Of a stretch of 64,000 bases of DNA, positions 33,164-41,833 are shown one piece after another. Under the pieces are notes generated by a model. That model was not told the origin of the DNA. It worked only from the letters and a program-made list of their open reading frames with translations, and did no database searches. Made by a program: the position numbers and the translations under genes. Every line of letters starts with the position of its first letter. Within the stretch, counting starts at the first letter, position 1. The stretch comes from Thermodesulfobacterium sp. TA1 (GTDB lineage: Bacteria; Desulfobacterota; Thermodesulfobacteria; Thermodesulfobacteriales; Thermodesulfobacteriaceae), in contig NZ_CP043908.1 of assembly GCF_008630935.1 (NCBI RefSeq), positions 434,001-498,000 of the forward strand. Reading direction: 5' to 3'.

Positions 33164-34558
33164 ATGGAAGTTGAAGGTAAAAGGGTTGTAGTCATCGGTT
33201 TTGGTAGAAGTGGACAGGCGGCTACTAAACTTTTAATAAAAAAAGGTGCTCAAGTTTTGGTTTCTGAGGCTAATCCAAGAGAAAAGTTTAACCCTACTCT
33301 TATCTCTCAGTTTGAAACCCAAGGGGTTGAATTTAAGTTTGGAGGGCATGCTTTAGAAGACTTTTCCCAGGCTGATTTAGTAGTGGTAAGTCCAGGTATT
33401 CCAAGAGAGGTTTATAGAGATTGTTTAAAAAAGGGTATTCCCGTTTTAGGGGAGCTTGAGCTTGCTTGGCAGTTTTTAGAAAAAAAAGACCAGGCTATAG
33501 CTATTACCGGGACCAACGGTAAAACCACCACCACCGCTATGGTTTCAGAACTTTTAAAGCTTTCAGGCTATAAGGTTTTTACCGGAGGTAACTATGGGAT
33601 ACCTCTTTCGGAGTTGATTTACCTTAATACCAAGGTAGATAAATTAGTGCTTGAAGTCTCAAGTTTTCAGCTGGAAACCATCTATACCTTTAGACCTAAG
33701 GTAGGGCTTTTGCTTAACATTACCCCTGACCATTTAGAAAGGTATGAATCTGAAGAAGAATATGCCTATTTTAAATATAGGCTTTTTGAAAATCAGACCT
33801 TAGAAGATTATAGCGTCCTTCCTTTAAAAGAACCTTGGTTTTCAAAGTTTAAAGACTTGGTAAAGGGTAAAGTTTATCGGTTTTCGGAAAAAGAGGAAGA
33901 CGGAGCCCAAGCCTATTTAAAAGATGAGAAGCATTTTGTGTTAAGGATAGAGGGAAAAGAGGAGGTATATTCTTTAGAAGGATTTAGGCTTTTAGGTTTA
34001 CACAATAAACTAAACTATATAGCTGCAAGTTTAGGGGCTCGACTGATAGGAGCTTCTCAAGAAAGTATAGAAAAGTTAGTAACTGAGTTTGAAGGCTTTC
34101 CTCATAGGATTGAATATATCACCTCTGTGGGAGGGGTAAGTTTTATTAACGATTCTAAGGCTACTAATGTAGACGCTACCCTTCAGGCTTTAAAAGGGCT
34201 TGAAGGCAGGTTTATCCTTATCATGGGAGGAAAACATAAGGGAGCTTCGTATAGTCCTTTAATTCCTTATATTAAAGAAAAGGTTAAAGCTTTAGTTTTG
34301 ATGGGGGAAGCAAGGTATGTGATAACTGAAGAATTAGGACAGGTAGTAGAAACTTACCTTGCAGAGACTTTGTCCCAGGCTGTAGCCATAGCTTTAAAAT
34401 TGGCTGAACCAGGAGATTGTGTACTTTTATCCCCTGCTTGCTCTAGTTTTGACCAATTTAAAAACTACGAAGAAAGAGGAGAAGTTTTTAGAGAATTAGT
34501 TTTAAAATACGCCCCCCTCTTCCTTAAAGAGAAAGAAATAAACGAGGTGTACCATTGA
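33164..34558 (+). CDS. murD: UDP-MurNAc-L-alanine:D-glutamate ligase MurD
   Basis: A 464-residue Mur ligase. N-terminal Rossmann site VVVIGFGRSGQAATKLL, ATP site AITGTNGKTTTTAM, LEVSSFQLETI, LNITPDHLERY and SKATNVDATLQAL are all in order. In most bacteria ftsW comes next; here the TTG start of murG overlaps the murD stop, so there is no room for it. Confidence 0.95.
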   Translation: MEVEGKRVVVIGFGRSGQAATKLLIKKGAQVLVSEANPREKFNPTLISQFETQGVEFKFGGHALEDFSQADLVVVSPGIPREVYRDCLKKGIPVLGELELAWQFLEKKDQAIAITGTNGKTTTTAMVSELLKLSGYKVFTGGNYGIPLSELIYLNTKVDKLVLEVSSFQLETIYTFRPKVGLLLNITPDHLERYESEEEYAYFKYRLFENQTLEDYSVLPLKEPWFSKFKDLVKGKVYRFSEKEEDGAQAYLKDEKHFVLRIEGKEEVYSLEGFRLLGLHNKLNYIAASLGARLIGASQESIEKLVTEFEGFPHRIEYITSVGGVSFINDSKATNVDATLQALKGLEGRFILIMGGKHKGASYSPLIPYIKEKVKALVLMGEARYVITEELGQVVETYLAETLSQAVAIALKLAEPGDCVLLSPACSSFDQFKNYEERGEVFRELVLKYAPLFLKEKEINEVYH

Positions 34559-35634
34559 GGTGGTTGATAGTTGCTGGAGGAACAGGAGGCCATCTTTTCC
34601 CAGGGATAGCTGTGGCTGAAGAATTGCAGAGGCTGGGTAGGGAGGTGTTTTTTGTTTCTGGCACAAGAAGGATAGAAAAAACCATCCTTAAAGACAGACC
34701 TTTTAAAGTTTATGAGCTTGAGGCAGAAGGATTTTTAGGAAGGTCGGTTTTAGATAAATTTAGGGCTGGGTTAAAGATGTTAAAAGCTATTTTAAAGGCT
34801 GACCAGATTATAAAAACCCTTAATCCAGACATTATTTTTGCTACAGGGGGATATATCTCTTTTCCTGTGGTTTTTGCAGGTAAATTAAGAAAAAAAATAA
34901 CCGCCCTTCATGAGCAAAACGTGGAGCCAGGATTAGCCAACAAGATACTTTCTCGTTTGGTAGACAAAGTTTTTATAAGTATTAAGGGAAGTGAAAAGGC
35001 TTTCCCCTCAAAAAAGGTAGTTTTTTCAGGAAATCCTGTGAGAAAGACTATTTTAACCAAAAAACCTAAGGAACATAAAGGTTTAGGGGTTTTGATTTTA
35101 GGCGGAAGTTTGGGGGCTAAGTTTATCAATGAGTTATCGGTAGAGATAGTGCCTCGGTTGTTAGAGGAATTTAAAGATTTATTGATTATTCATCAGACAG
35201 GCCTTGATGAGTACGAAAAGGTTAAAGCTGGTTATGCACAAAAAATTTCTAAAAGTTTTCAAGAAAGACTTAAGGTTTTCCCTTTTATAGAGGATATGGG
35301 ATGGGCTTATTCTCAAGTAGACCTGTTTTTAGGAAGGGCAGGGGCTACAACCCTGGCAGAGCTTTTTGCGGTAGGATTACCGGCTGTTTTTATACCTTTT
35401 CCCTATGCTACCAGAGACCATCAAAAGAAAAATGCTTTAAGGGTAGCAGAAAAAGGAGGGGCAGTAGTTATAGATCAAAGAGAAGCTACCCCAGAAAGGG
35501 TTTTAGAGGTGTTAAAAGATATGCTTAAGGATAAGAAAAAACTGGAAGAAATGTCTGAGGCTATGAAAAGTTTTTATGTCCCTTTCCCAGAAAGGATTAT
35601 CATCGAAGAACTTGAGAGGTTGCATAATGTTTAA
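34555..35634 (+). CDS. murG: Lipid II synthase MurG (GlcNAc transferase)
   Basis: MurG transfers GlcNAc to lipid I at the membrane. N-terminal VAGGTGGHLFPGIAVAEEL, HEQNVEPGLANKIL and the C-terminal donor site GRAGATTLAELFAVGLPAVFIPFPYA are diagnostic. The start is a TTG codon at 34555 that overlaps the murD TGA by three bases; the GAGG site in AACGAGGTG lies about 10 bases upstream. Length 359 is normal. Confidence 0.95.
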   Translation: MRWLIVAGGTGGHLFPGIAVAEELQRLGREVFFVSGTRRIEKTILKDRPFKVYELEAEGFLGRSVLDKFRAGLKMLKAILKADQIIKTLNPDIIFATGGYISFPVVFAGKLRKKITALHEQNVEPGLANKILSRLVDKVFISIKGSEKAFPSKKVVFSGNPVRKTILTKKPKEHKGLGVLILGGSLGAKFINELSVEIVPRLLEEFKDLLIIHQTGLDEYEKVKAGYAQKISKSFQERLKVFPFIEDMGWAYSQVDLFLGRAGATTLAELFAVGLPAVFIPFPYATRDHQKKNALRVAEKGGAVVIDQREATPERVLEVLKDMLKDKKKLEEMSEAMKSFYVPFPERIIIEELERLHNV

Positions 35635-37030
35635 GTTTTTGGGGCATAAAGAAGGACCTAAGAGGATACATTTTATAGGAATTGGCGGTGTAGGAATGAG
35701 CAGTTTAGCGATGATCCTTCATTCCTTAGGGCACAAGGTAAGCGGATGCGATATCAATAAAAGCAAATATACTGAAATGCTTGAAAAACAGGGTATCAAA
35801 GTCTATTATCAACATGATGAAGCCCATCTTAAAAAAATAGATGTAGTGGTCTATTCTTCTGCGATTTCTCAAGATAATCCAGAGCTTTCTAAGGCTAAAG
35901 AAATGGGCATTTGGGTTATTCCTCGGGCACAGATGTTAGCTGAGGTAATGAACCTTTACCCTAAAAGTATCGTGGTTGCAGGTTCTCATGGTAAGACTAC
36001 AACCACCTCCATGATAGCAGAGATGTTGCTTAAATTGGATAAAAGCCCTACGGTAGTAGTAGGAGGTATCATAACCAACATAAAAACTCATTCTCTTTTA
36101 GGTAAAGGAGATTATTTAATAGCTGAAGCCGATGAAAGCGACGGCTCCTTTTTATGTTATAACCCTTACATAGAGGTAATTACCAACATCGATGTAGAAC
36201 ATTTAGATTTTTATGCAGACTTTAATGCCATTAAAAAGGCGTTTATCAATTTTATAAAAAAATGTTCTCCAGAAGGAAAGGTTATCTTATGCGGAGATGA
36301 TCCAGGAATAAAAGAGGTGCTCCAAGAGATTAGGGGTCCCTTTTTACTTTATGGTTTTTCGGCAGACAATCAACTGAGGGCAGAGATTTTAGACGAAGAT
36401 GAAGGGTATCCTTTAGTAAAGGTTATGTTTAAGGAAAAAGTTTTAGGACAGATGAGGCTTTCTATCCCTGGTAAACATAATGTTTGTAACGCTTTAGCAG
36501 CTATAGGGGTGGGTTTAGAGCTCGCATTACCTATAAAACAAGTGATAGAAATTTTACAGGAATTTAAAGGGGCAGGAAGAAGGCTTGAACATAAAGGTTT
36601 TTGGAGAGGGTCGGTTTTGATAGACGATTATGCTCATCATCCTACTGAGATAAAAGCTTCTCTTGAGGCCTTAAGAAAGGTTTATAAAGATAAAAAAATC
36701 GTATTGGTTTTCCAACCCCATCGTTATACCAGGACTAAGTTTCTTTGGGATAAATTTTTATTAGTTTTAAAGGAACCTGATATTTTGGTGTTGACCGAGA
36801 TTTATCCTGCCAGCGAAAATCCTATTCCTGGGGTTTCGGGTTTTATTCTTTTTGAAAACCTTAAGAACTTAAGAGGAGGAAAGCCTACCTTTTTTGGAGA
36901 AAATCTGGAAAAGGTAAAAGAATTTTTAGAAGAGATTGTAGATGAAAACCAGGTGGTCATCACGATGGGTGCAGGAAACATTTATAAACTACATCGTTTG
37001 ATTTTAGAAAGCGATGAAAGAAAAAATTAA
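35627..37030 (+). CDS. murC: UDP-MurNAc:L-alanine ligase MurC
   Basis: MurC catalyses the first amino-acid addition. Residues near the start give IHFIGIGGVGMSSLAMIL, then AGSHGKTTTTSM, EADESDGSFL and DDYAHHPTEIKASLEAL. I place the start at ATG 35627, just before the murG stop, preceded by GAGAGG, giving 467 residues; a longer frame reaching back to 35576 would run deep into murG and lacks conserved sequence. Confidence 0.95.
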   Translation: MFKFLGHKEGPKRIHFIGIGGVGMSSLAMILHSLGHKVSGCDINKSKYTEMLEKQGIKVYYQHDEAHLKKIDVVVYSSAISQDNPELSKAKEMGIWVIPRAQMLAEVMNLYPKSIVVAGSHGKTTTTSMIAEMLLKLDKSPTVVVGGIITNIKTHSLLGKGDYLIAEADESDGSFLCYNPYIEVITNIDVEHLDFYADFNAIKKAFINFIKKCSPEGKVILCGDDPGIKEVLQEIRGPFLLYGFSADNQLRAEILDEDEGYPLVKVMFKEKVLGQMRLSIPGKHNVCNALAAIGVGLELALPIKQVIEILQEFKGAGRRLEHKGFWRGSVLIDDYAHHPTEIKASLEALRKVYKDKKIVLVFQPHRYTRTKFLWDKFLLVLKEPDILVLTEIYPASENPIPGVSGFILFENLKNLRGGKPTFFGENLEKVKEFLEEIVDENQVVITMGAGNIYKLHRLILESDERKN

Positions 37031-37925
37031 AGAATTTTTAGAAAAAAATAAAATTGTTTACTTAGAAAAAGAACCTTTGGCTCCTTATACTACCATCAAG
37101 ATAGGCGGGGCTTGCGATTTTTTTGTTTTTCCGTCAGAAGAAGAGAGTTTGATTAGATTGTTAAAGTTTTTAGAGAGTATAAAATTTCCTTATTATATTT
37201 TAGGTGGAGGAAGCAATCTTTTAGTAGCCGACGAAGGATTTAACGGGATGGTAATAAGTTTTAGAAAGTTAAAAGGGATAGAGTTCGTAAAAGAAGAAAA
37301 AGAAGAAGTAATTCTGAAGGTCAAGGCTGGTGTTGGTGTTAACGAGCTTTTAAGTTTGTGTTTGAAAAGAGGGTTTTCTGGGTTAGAGTTTTTGGCAGGG
37401 GTTCCTGCCACTATAGGTGGAATAGTTAAGATGAACGCAGGGGCTTTTGGAAGGAGTATTTCTCAAATAGTAAAAAAGGTCTATCTTTACCAAGAAGGAG
37501 TATTAACCTATTTTGAGCCCAAAGAAGAAGACTGGAGCTATAGAAGGTTTAAAAAAGAAGGAGTGATTTTAGAAGTAGAGTTTAGACTTAAAAAAACAGA
37601 GAAAGAGGCGGTAAAAAGTAAGGTGTTAGAGTTTTTAAATAAAAGAAGGCTTACCCAACCCCTTTCTAAAAGAACCTTTGGCTCGGTGTTTAAAAACCCT
37701 CCTTGTTATTATGCTGGACAGTTGATAGAGGCCTGTGGTTTAAAAGGTTATAGGGTAGGAGAGGCAGAGATTTCTAAAAAACATGCTAACTTTATCGTAA
37801 ATTTAGGTAAAGCTAAGGCTAAAGAGGTTTTAGAGTTGATGAAAATAGCCCGAAATAAGGTTTGGGAAAAGTTTAGGGTGAGTTTAGAGCCTGAGGTAAA
37901 GTTCTTGGGGATAAAAAATGGGTAG
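37014..37925 (+). CDS. murB: UDP-N-acetylenolpyruvoylglucosamine reductase MurB
   Basis: A 303-residue flavoenzyme that reduces UDP-GlcNAc-enolpyruvate to UDP-MurNAc with NADPH. FAD-binding motifs YTTIKIGGACDFF, LGGGSNLLVADEGF and AGVPATIGGIVKMNAGAFG are present; TFGSVFKNPP holds the Ser general acid and LEPEVKFLG the C-terminal Glu. It is a type II MurB in length. It overlaps murC by 17 nt and ftsQ by 8 nt. Confidence 0.95.
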   Translation: MKEKIKEFLEKNKIVYLEKEPLAPYTTIKIGGACDFFVFPSEEESLIRLLKFLESIKFPYYILGGGSNLLVADEGFNGMVISFRKLKGIEFVKEEKEEVILKVKAGVGVNELLSLCLKRGFSGLEFLAGVPATIGGIVKMNAGAFGRSISQIVKKVYLYQEGVLTYFEPKEEDWSYRRFKKEGVILEVEFRLKKTEKEAVKSKVLEFLNKRRLTQPLSKRTFGSVFKNPPCYYAGQLIEACGLKGYRVGEAEISKKHANFIVNLGKAKAKEVLELMKIARNKVWEKFRVSLEPEVKFLGIKNG

Positions 37926-38646
37926 ATTTTTTAGTTTATTAAAACGTCCTTTTTTTTGGGGAACTATCGGGATATTAGGGTTGTTAGCCTTAGTGTTTTA
38001 TGTGCTTTATTTTACCGACCTTTTTGTTTTGAAAGAGGTTAAGGTTTCTCCTACTAAAAGGGTAAGTAAAGAAGAAATTATTAAACTTGCTGAGCTTAAA
38101 GGAGGGGAGCGCTTTTTTACCATTTCTTTAAAAGACTTGAGGGCAAGGATCCTTTCTAATGAAAACATAGAGGAAGTAACGATTGTTCGGCGTTTACCTG
38201 GTACTTTAGAGTTTATTATTAAGGAAAGAGAACCATTGGCTATTTTAATCAAAAATAATAAAGGGTATTTAGTAGACAAAAAAGGCGTTATTATGGAGGG
38301 GATATTACCGGAAGATTACTTCTTTTATCCGGTGTTAGAAATTAAAAATGAGATGTTAAAAGATAAACTTTTTGAGTTTCTTTATTGGTTAAAAAACAAT
38401 AAAAATTATTTGCCTGTTTACGAAAACATTTCTAAAATTGAATTAGAAGACAGTAAAATGATTATACTTACTAAAAATAAGATAAAAATCTATTTACCTT
38501 TGATTGCTGAAAAAGATTGGGTTTACTTTTATAAAAATTTAGACAAAATAATGGCATATCTGTATGAAAAAGGGCAGACAGAAAAGATAGAGTTGATTAG
38601 ATTAGACTACCCTGTAGGACAAGCTTTAATTAAATTTAGGGAGTGA
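37918..38646 (+). CDS. ftsQ: Cell division protein FtsQ
   Basis: A 242-residue bitopic protein: one membrane helix at about 13-35 (GTIGILGLLALVFYVLYF), a POTRA domain beginning LKEVKVSPTKRVSKEEIIKL and containing ENIEEVTIVRRLPGTLEFII, then the FtsQ beta domain. FtsQ with FtsB and FtsL passes the divisome activation signal to FtsW and FtsI. It is kept although those two partners are missing or degenerate in this cluster. Confidence 0.9.
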   Translation: MGRFFSLLKRPFFWGTIGILGLLALVFYVLYFTDLFVLKEVKVSPTKRVSKEEIIKLAELKGGERFFTISLKDLRARILSNENIEEVTIVRRLPGTLEFIIKEREPLAILIKNNKGYLVDKKGVIMEGILPEDYFFYPVLEIKNEMLKDKLFEFLYWLKNNKNYLPVYENISKIELEDSKMIILTKNKIKIYLPLIAEKDWVYFYKNLDKIMAYLYEKGQTEKIELIRLDYPVGQALIKFRE

Positions 38647-38650
38647 TAAG

Positions 38651-39895
38651 ATGGGCAAGGAAGTAGGGATTTTGGTGGTAGATGTAGGGACTACCAAGGT
38701 ATGTGCTTTGATAGGAGAAGAAAGAGAAGGAGAACTTTGGGTTACTGGAATCGGTATAGCACCTTCTCAAGGTTTAAAAAAGGGTATGGTTTTAAACATT
38801 GATGAAGCCACCCAGAGTATTAAGAATGCTATAGAAAAGGCTTTAACACAGGCTAAAGTAGAAATAGGAAGTGTATATGTGAGTATAGCAGGTGCTCACA
38901 TTAAAACCATTCCAGGAATGGGAGTTGTAGCTTTAAAGCAAAAGTGTGTAACAGAAGAGGATGTAGAAGAGGTGCTCCGTTCAGCTCAAAATTTAAACCT
39001 ACCCCCTGAGACTGAAATCCTACATGTAATACCGCAAGAGTTTATCTTAGACCAACAAGGGGGTATTTTACAGCCTGTAGGAATGACAGGGGTAAGGTTG
39101 GAAGCTCATGTAAAACTTATCGTTTGTAATCGTTCTTCTTTGCAGAACTTGCTTAGATGTTTTGAGAACCTTAACTTAGGGGTTGATGGGGTTATCTTTC
39201 AGGGGCTTGCTTCAGCCGAGGCGGTTTTAACCCCAGAAGAAAAAGAATTAGGGGTAGTGCTTTTGGATTTTGGAGGAGGCACTACGGATGTGGTCATTTA
39301 CTGGGATAACGTATTAAGAGATGTTTTTTCTATTCAGGTAGGAGGAGAGCATCTAACTAACGACTTGGCGGTTGGGCTTAGGACTTCAAGAAGAGAAGCA
39401 GAAAAACTTAAAATAGAAAAAGGGGTATGTTTAAGGGAACTGGTGGAAGAGGACGAAATTATAGAAGTAGCAGGTATCGGTAATCGTCCTCCGAGAAAGG
39501 TAAATAAGAAATTTTTGGCAGAGATTTTAGAACCAAGAGTCAAAGAGCTTTTTGAGTTGATTGAGAGAGAACTTCGGAAAGAGGTTGCAAGCCAGTTTAG
39601 AGGTTTTGATCTAAAGTCTAAGATAGGAAGTGGAATAGTAATTACCGGTGGTTCTTCTCTTATTCCTGGTTTAGTTTATTTGGCAGACCAGATGTTTGAC
39701 CTCCCAGCAAGGATAGGTTATCCTATAAGACTTGCAGGACTTACAGAGGAAGTTTCTCATCCCCAATTTTCTACTGCAGTAGGTATGCTTCTTTATGCCT
39801 ATAATTATGGAGAAAAAACGGAACCAACAGAAAAGGAAGAAGGATTTTTAGAAAAATTAAAAAAAATATACAAAAAATTTTTAAAAGGAGGATAA
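38651..39895 (+). CDS. ftsA: Cell division protein FtsA
   Basis: A 414-residue actin-like protein that tethers FtsZ to the membrane. Phosphate-binding loops ILVVDVGTTKVCALIGE and VVLLDFGGGTTDVVIY, the SHS2 1C region GVYVSIAGAHI-like (here SVYVSIAGAHIKTIPG) and VITGGSSLIPGL are visible. The C-terminus, EGFLEKLKKIYKKFLKGG, is the amphipathic membrane-targeting helix. It lies 4 nt after ftsQ and 1 nt before ftsZ. Confidence 0.96.
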   Translation: MGKEVGILVVDVGTTKVCALIGEEREGELWVTGIGIAPSQGLKKGMVLNIDEATQSIKNAIEKALTQAKVEIGSVYVSIAGAHIKTIPGMGVVALKQKCVTEEDVEEVLRSAQNLNLPPETEILHVIPQEFILDQQGGILQPVGMTGVRLEAHVKLIVCNRSSLQNLLRCFENLNLGVDGVIFQGLASAEAVLTPEEKELGVVLLDFGGGTTDVVIYWDNVLRDVFSIQVGGEHLTNDLAVGLRTSRREAEKLKIEKGVCLRELVEEDEIIEVAGIGNRPPRKVNKKFLAEILEPRVKELFELIERELRKEVASQFRGFDLKSKIGSGIVITGGSSLIPGLVYLADQMFDLPARIGYPIRLAGLTEEVSHPQFSTAVGMLLYAYNYGEKTEPTEKEEGFLEKLKKIYKKFLKGG

Positions 39896-39896
39896 C

Positions 39897-41024
39897 ATGG
39901 GTATCTCTTTTGAGCTCTTAGATGAAGAAGTGAAGGTTCAACCTAACATTAAGGTAGTGGGAGTAGGTGGAGCTGGTGGCAATGCTATCGCTAACATGAT
40001 TAGAAATAAACTTGTAGGGGTAGAATTTGTAGTGGCTAACACAGACTACAGGGTCCTTGAATTAAACCCAGCCCCGATTAAAATTCAATTGGGGAAAAAA
40101 CTTACTAAAGGACTGGGAGCAGGTGGAAAGCCAGAAGTAGGTAGACAAGCAGCCGAGGAGAGCGAAAAAGAGATAAGAGATGTGTTAAAAGATGCAGACA
40201 TGGTTTTTATAGCTGCAGGTATGGGAGGAGGTACAGGAACCGGTGCAGCTCCCGTGATAGCCAACATTTGTAAAGACCTTGGAATCCTAACAGTAGCGGT
40301 AGTAACCAAACCTTTCACTTTTGAAGGAAGACACAGGATAAAATTGGCTGAACAAGGCTTAGAAGAACTCTCCAAGTTTGTAGATACCTTGATTACTATT
40401 CCAAACGACCGTTTACTTACCCTTGGGTCTCCACAAGAAAGATTGTCGGATATGTTTAAAAAAGCAGACGATGTATTATATTATGCTGTAAGAGGTATTT
40501 CAGACCTTATTCTTTCTCCAGGTTATATCAACCTGGACTTTGCAGACGTTAAGGCAGTGATGAGTGAAAGTGGAGGTATGGCTTTGATGGGAATGGGAGA
40601 GGCTGTAGGAGATTCTAGGGCAGAAATCGCTACTCAGATGGCAGTTTATAGTCCTCTTTTAGATGACCTTACCCTTTCAGGTGCTAAAGGTGTATTACTT
40701 AATATAAGCGGACATTCTGAAACTTTGACTATTCAAGAAACTCAATTTATAACCACCATGATAGCCAAAGAGCTTCATCCAGACGCTAAAGTATATTGGG
40801 GTGTAGTTTTTGATGAATCCTTAGGAGATGCTTTAAGGGTTACGGTGATTGCTACAGGCCTTGAATCATCCAAAAAAGAAGAAAAAAACGGCAAAGTAGT
40901 AACCATAGAAGAGGGATTAAGAAGGAGAGAAGGCAAAGAAAAGTTTAATAAGATAGAGGAATATTCTTTAGAAGAGGAAGAAGTACTTGATATACCTACC
41001 TTTCTTAGAAGAAACGCAGATTAA
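39897..41024 (+). CDS. ftsZ: Cell division GTPase FtsZ
   Basis: A 375-residue tubulin homologue that forms the division ring. VVGVGGAGGNAIANMI opens the GTPase domain, GMGGGTGTGAAPVIA is the tubulin signature, FKKADDVLYYAVRGISDLI holds the T7-region context. A short linker leads to the C-terminal peptide VLDIPTFLRR, which binds FtsA and other partners. Start ATG at 39897 follows AAAAGGAGGATAAC. It is the last gene of the dcw operon. Confidence 0.98.
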   Translation: MGISFELLDEEVKVQPNIKVVGVGGAGGNAIANMIRNKLVGVEFVVANTDYRVLELNPAPIKIQLGKKLTKGLGAGGKPEVGRQAAEESEKEIRDVLKDADMVFIAAGMGGGTGTGAAPVIANICKDLGILTVAVVTKPFTFEGRHRIKLAEQGLEELSKFVDTLITIPNDRLLTLGSPQERLSDMFKKADDVLYYAVRGISDLILSPGYINLDFADVKAVMSESGGMALMGMGEAVGDSRAEIATQMAVYSPLLDDLTLSGAKGVLLNISGHSETLTIQETQFITTMIAKELHPDAKVYWGVVFDESLGDALRVTVIATGLESSKKEEKNGKVVTIEEGLRRREGKEKFNKIEEYSLEEEEVLDIPTFLRRNAD

Positions 41025-41050
41025 CGATTAAGATTAATTAGAGGGGGACT

Positions 41051-41833
41051 ATGAAAGAGATAGCCACTTTTGATGACCCTGTTAGAAAACAACCCCTCAC
41101 TTTAGCTATCTTTGATTTAGAAGAAATCCATAGACCACCTTTTCAGCGGGATATCTCAGAAAGTTTAAAAAAACATTTAGAGATGGCTATAGAAAAGTTA
41201 GGGTTTTTAACACCGATAGTAGTGGTAAATAAAAACGGAAAATATTATGTCGTTGACGGACAGCATCGTTTAGAGGCGATGAAGGACATAGGTGCAAGAG
41301 AGATAGTGGGAATAATCGTAGATGAAAGCCTTTATCATCATATTTTAGAATTTAACACCGAAAAGCCCCCAAACGTTAAAGAAAAGTCAAAACAAGCCTA
41401 TCGATTGTATCAAGACCTGCTTAAAGAAGATGAAAATTTGATAGAAGAAGAGCTGTTTACCTATTTTAAAGACCCGATGTTTATTACTTTTGGTTTTGCT
41501 ATAGAAGAGTTTGACCCAAAGTTTCCAGCCAGTTTTTATGAAAGTTTTGTGTCTAAAATAGACGAGTTTTTGAGAAAACCATTAAAAGAGTCAGCAGAAG
41601 AAAGAAGAAAGAGGGCGAAAGCTTTGATAGAGCTTAACCAAGTGGTTAATCAGAAATATGCAGAGTTTGGTTGGGATAACGCTCTTCTTAAAGGAGAGAT
41701 CGTTAGAAAGGCAGTACAAAAAGCCTTTGGTGTAAGGGTAAGAACTATTGAAGAAGAGTTTTATTCAGCTATAAAATTGGTAAAACAGGCTTGCGAAAGC
41801 CTGACTCCACAAGATTTTGGAGAGGAAGAATGA
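41051..41833 (+). CDS. ParB/sulfiredoxin-like nuclease-domain protein
   Basis: A 260-residue protein with a ParB-like N-terminal domain: HRPPFQRDISESLKKHLEMA, LGFLTPIVVVNKNGKYYVVD and GQHRLEAMKDIGAREIVGI. The GQHR motif belongs to the ParB/Srx CTPase-nuclease fold. The helical C-terminus shows no helix-turn-helix I can name, so a classical chromosome-partition ParB is unlikely. It follows ftsZ by 26 nt and overlaps the Memo-like gene, so it may share the division operon's transcript. Role unknown. Confidence 0.75.
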   Translation: MKEIATFDDPVRKQPLTLAIFDLEEIHRPPFQRDISESLKKHLEMAIEKLGFLTPIVVVNKNGKYYVVDGQHRLEAMKDIGAREIVGIIVDESLYHHILEFNTEKPPNVKEKSKQAYRLYQDLLKEDENLIEEELFTYFKDPMFITFGFAIEEFDPKFPASFYESFVSKIDEFLRKPLKESAEERRKRAKALIELNQVVNQKYAEFGWDNALLKGEIVRKAVQKAFGVRVRTIEEEFYSAIKLVKQACESLTPQDFGEEE

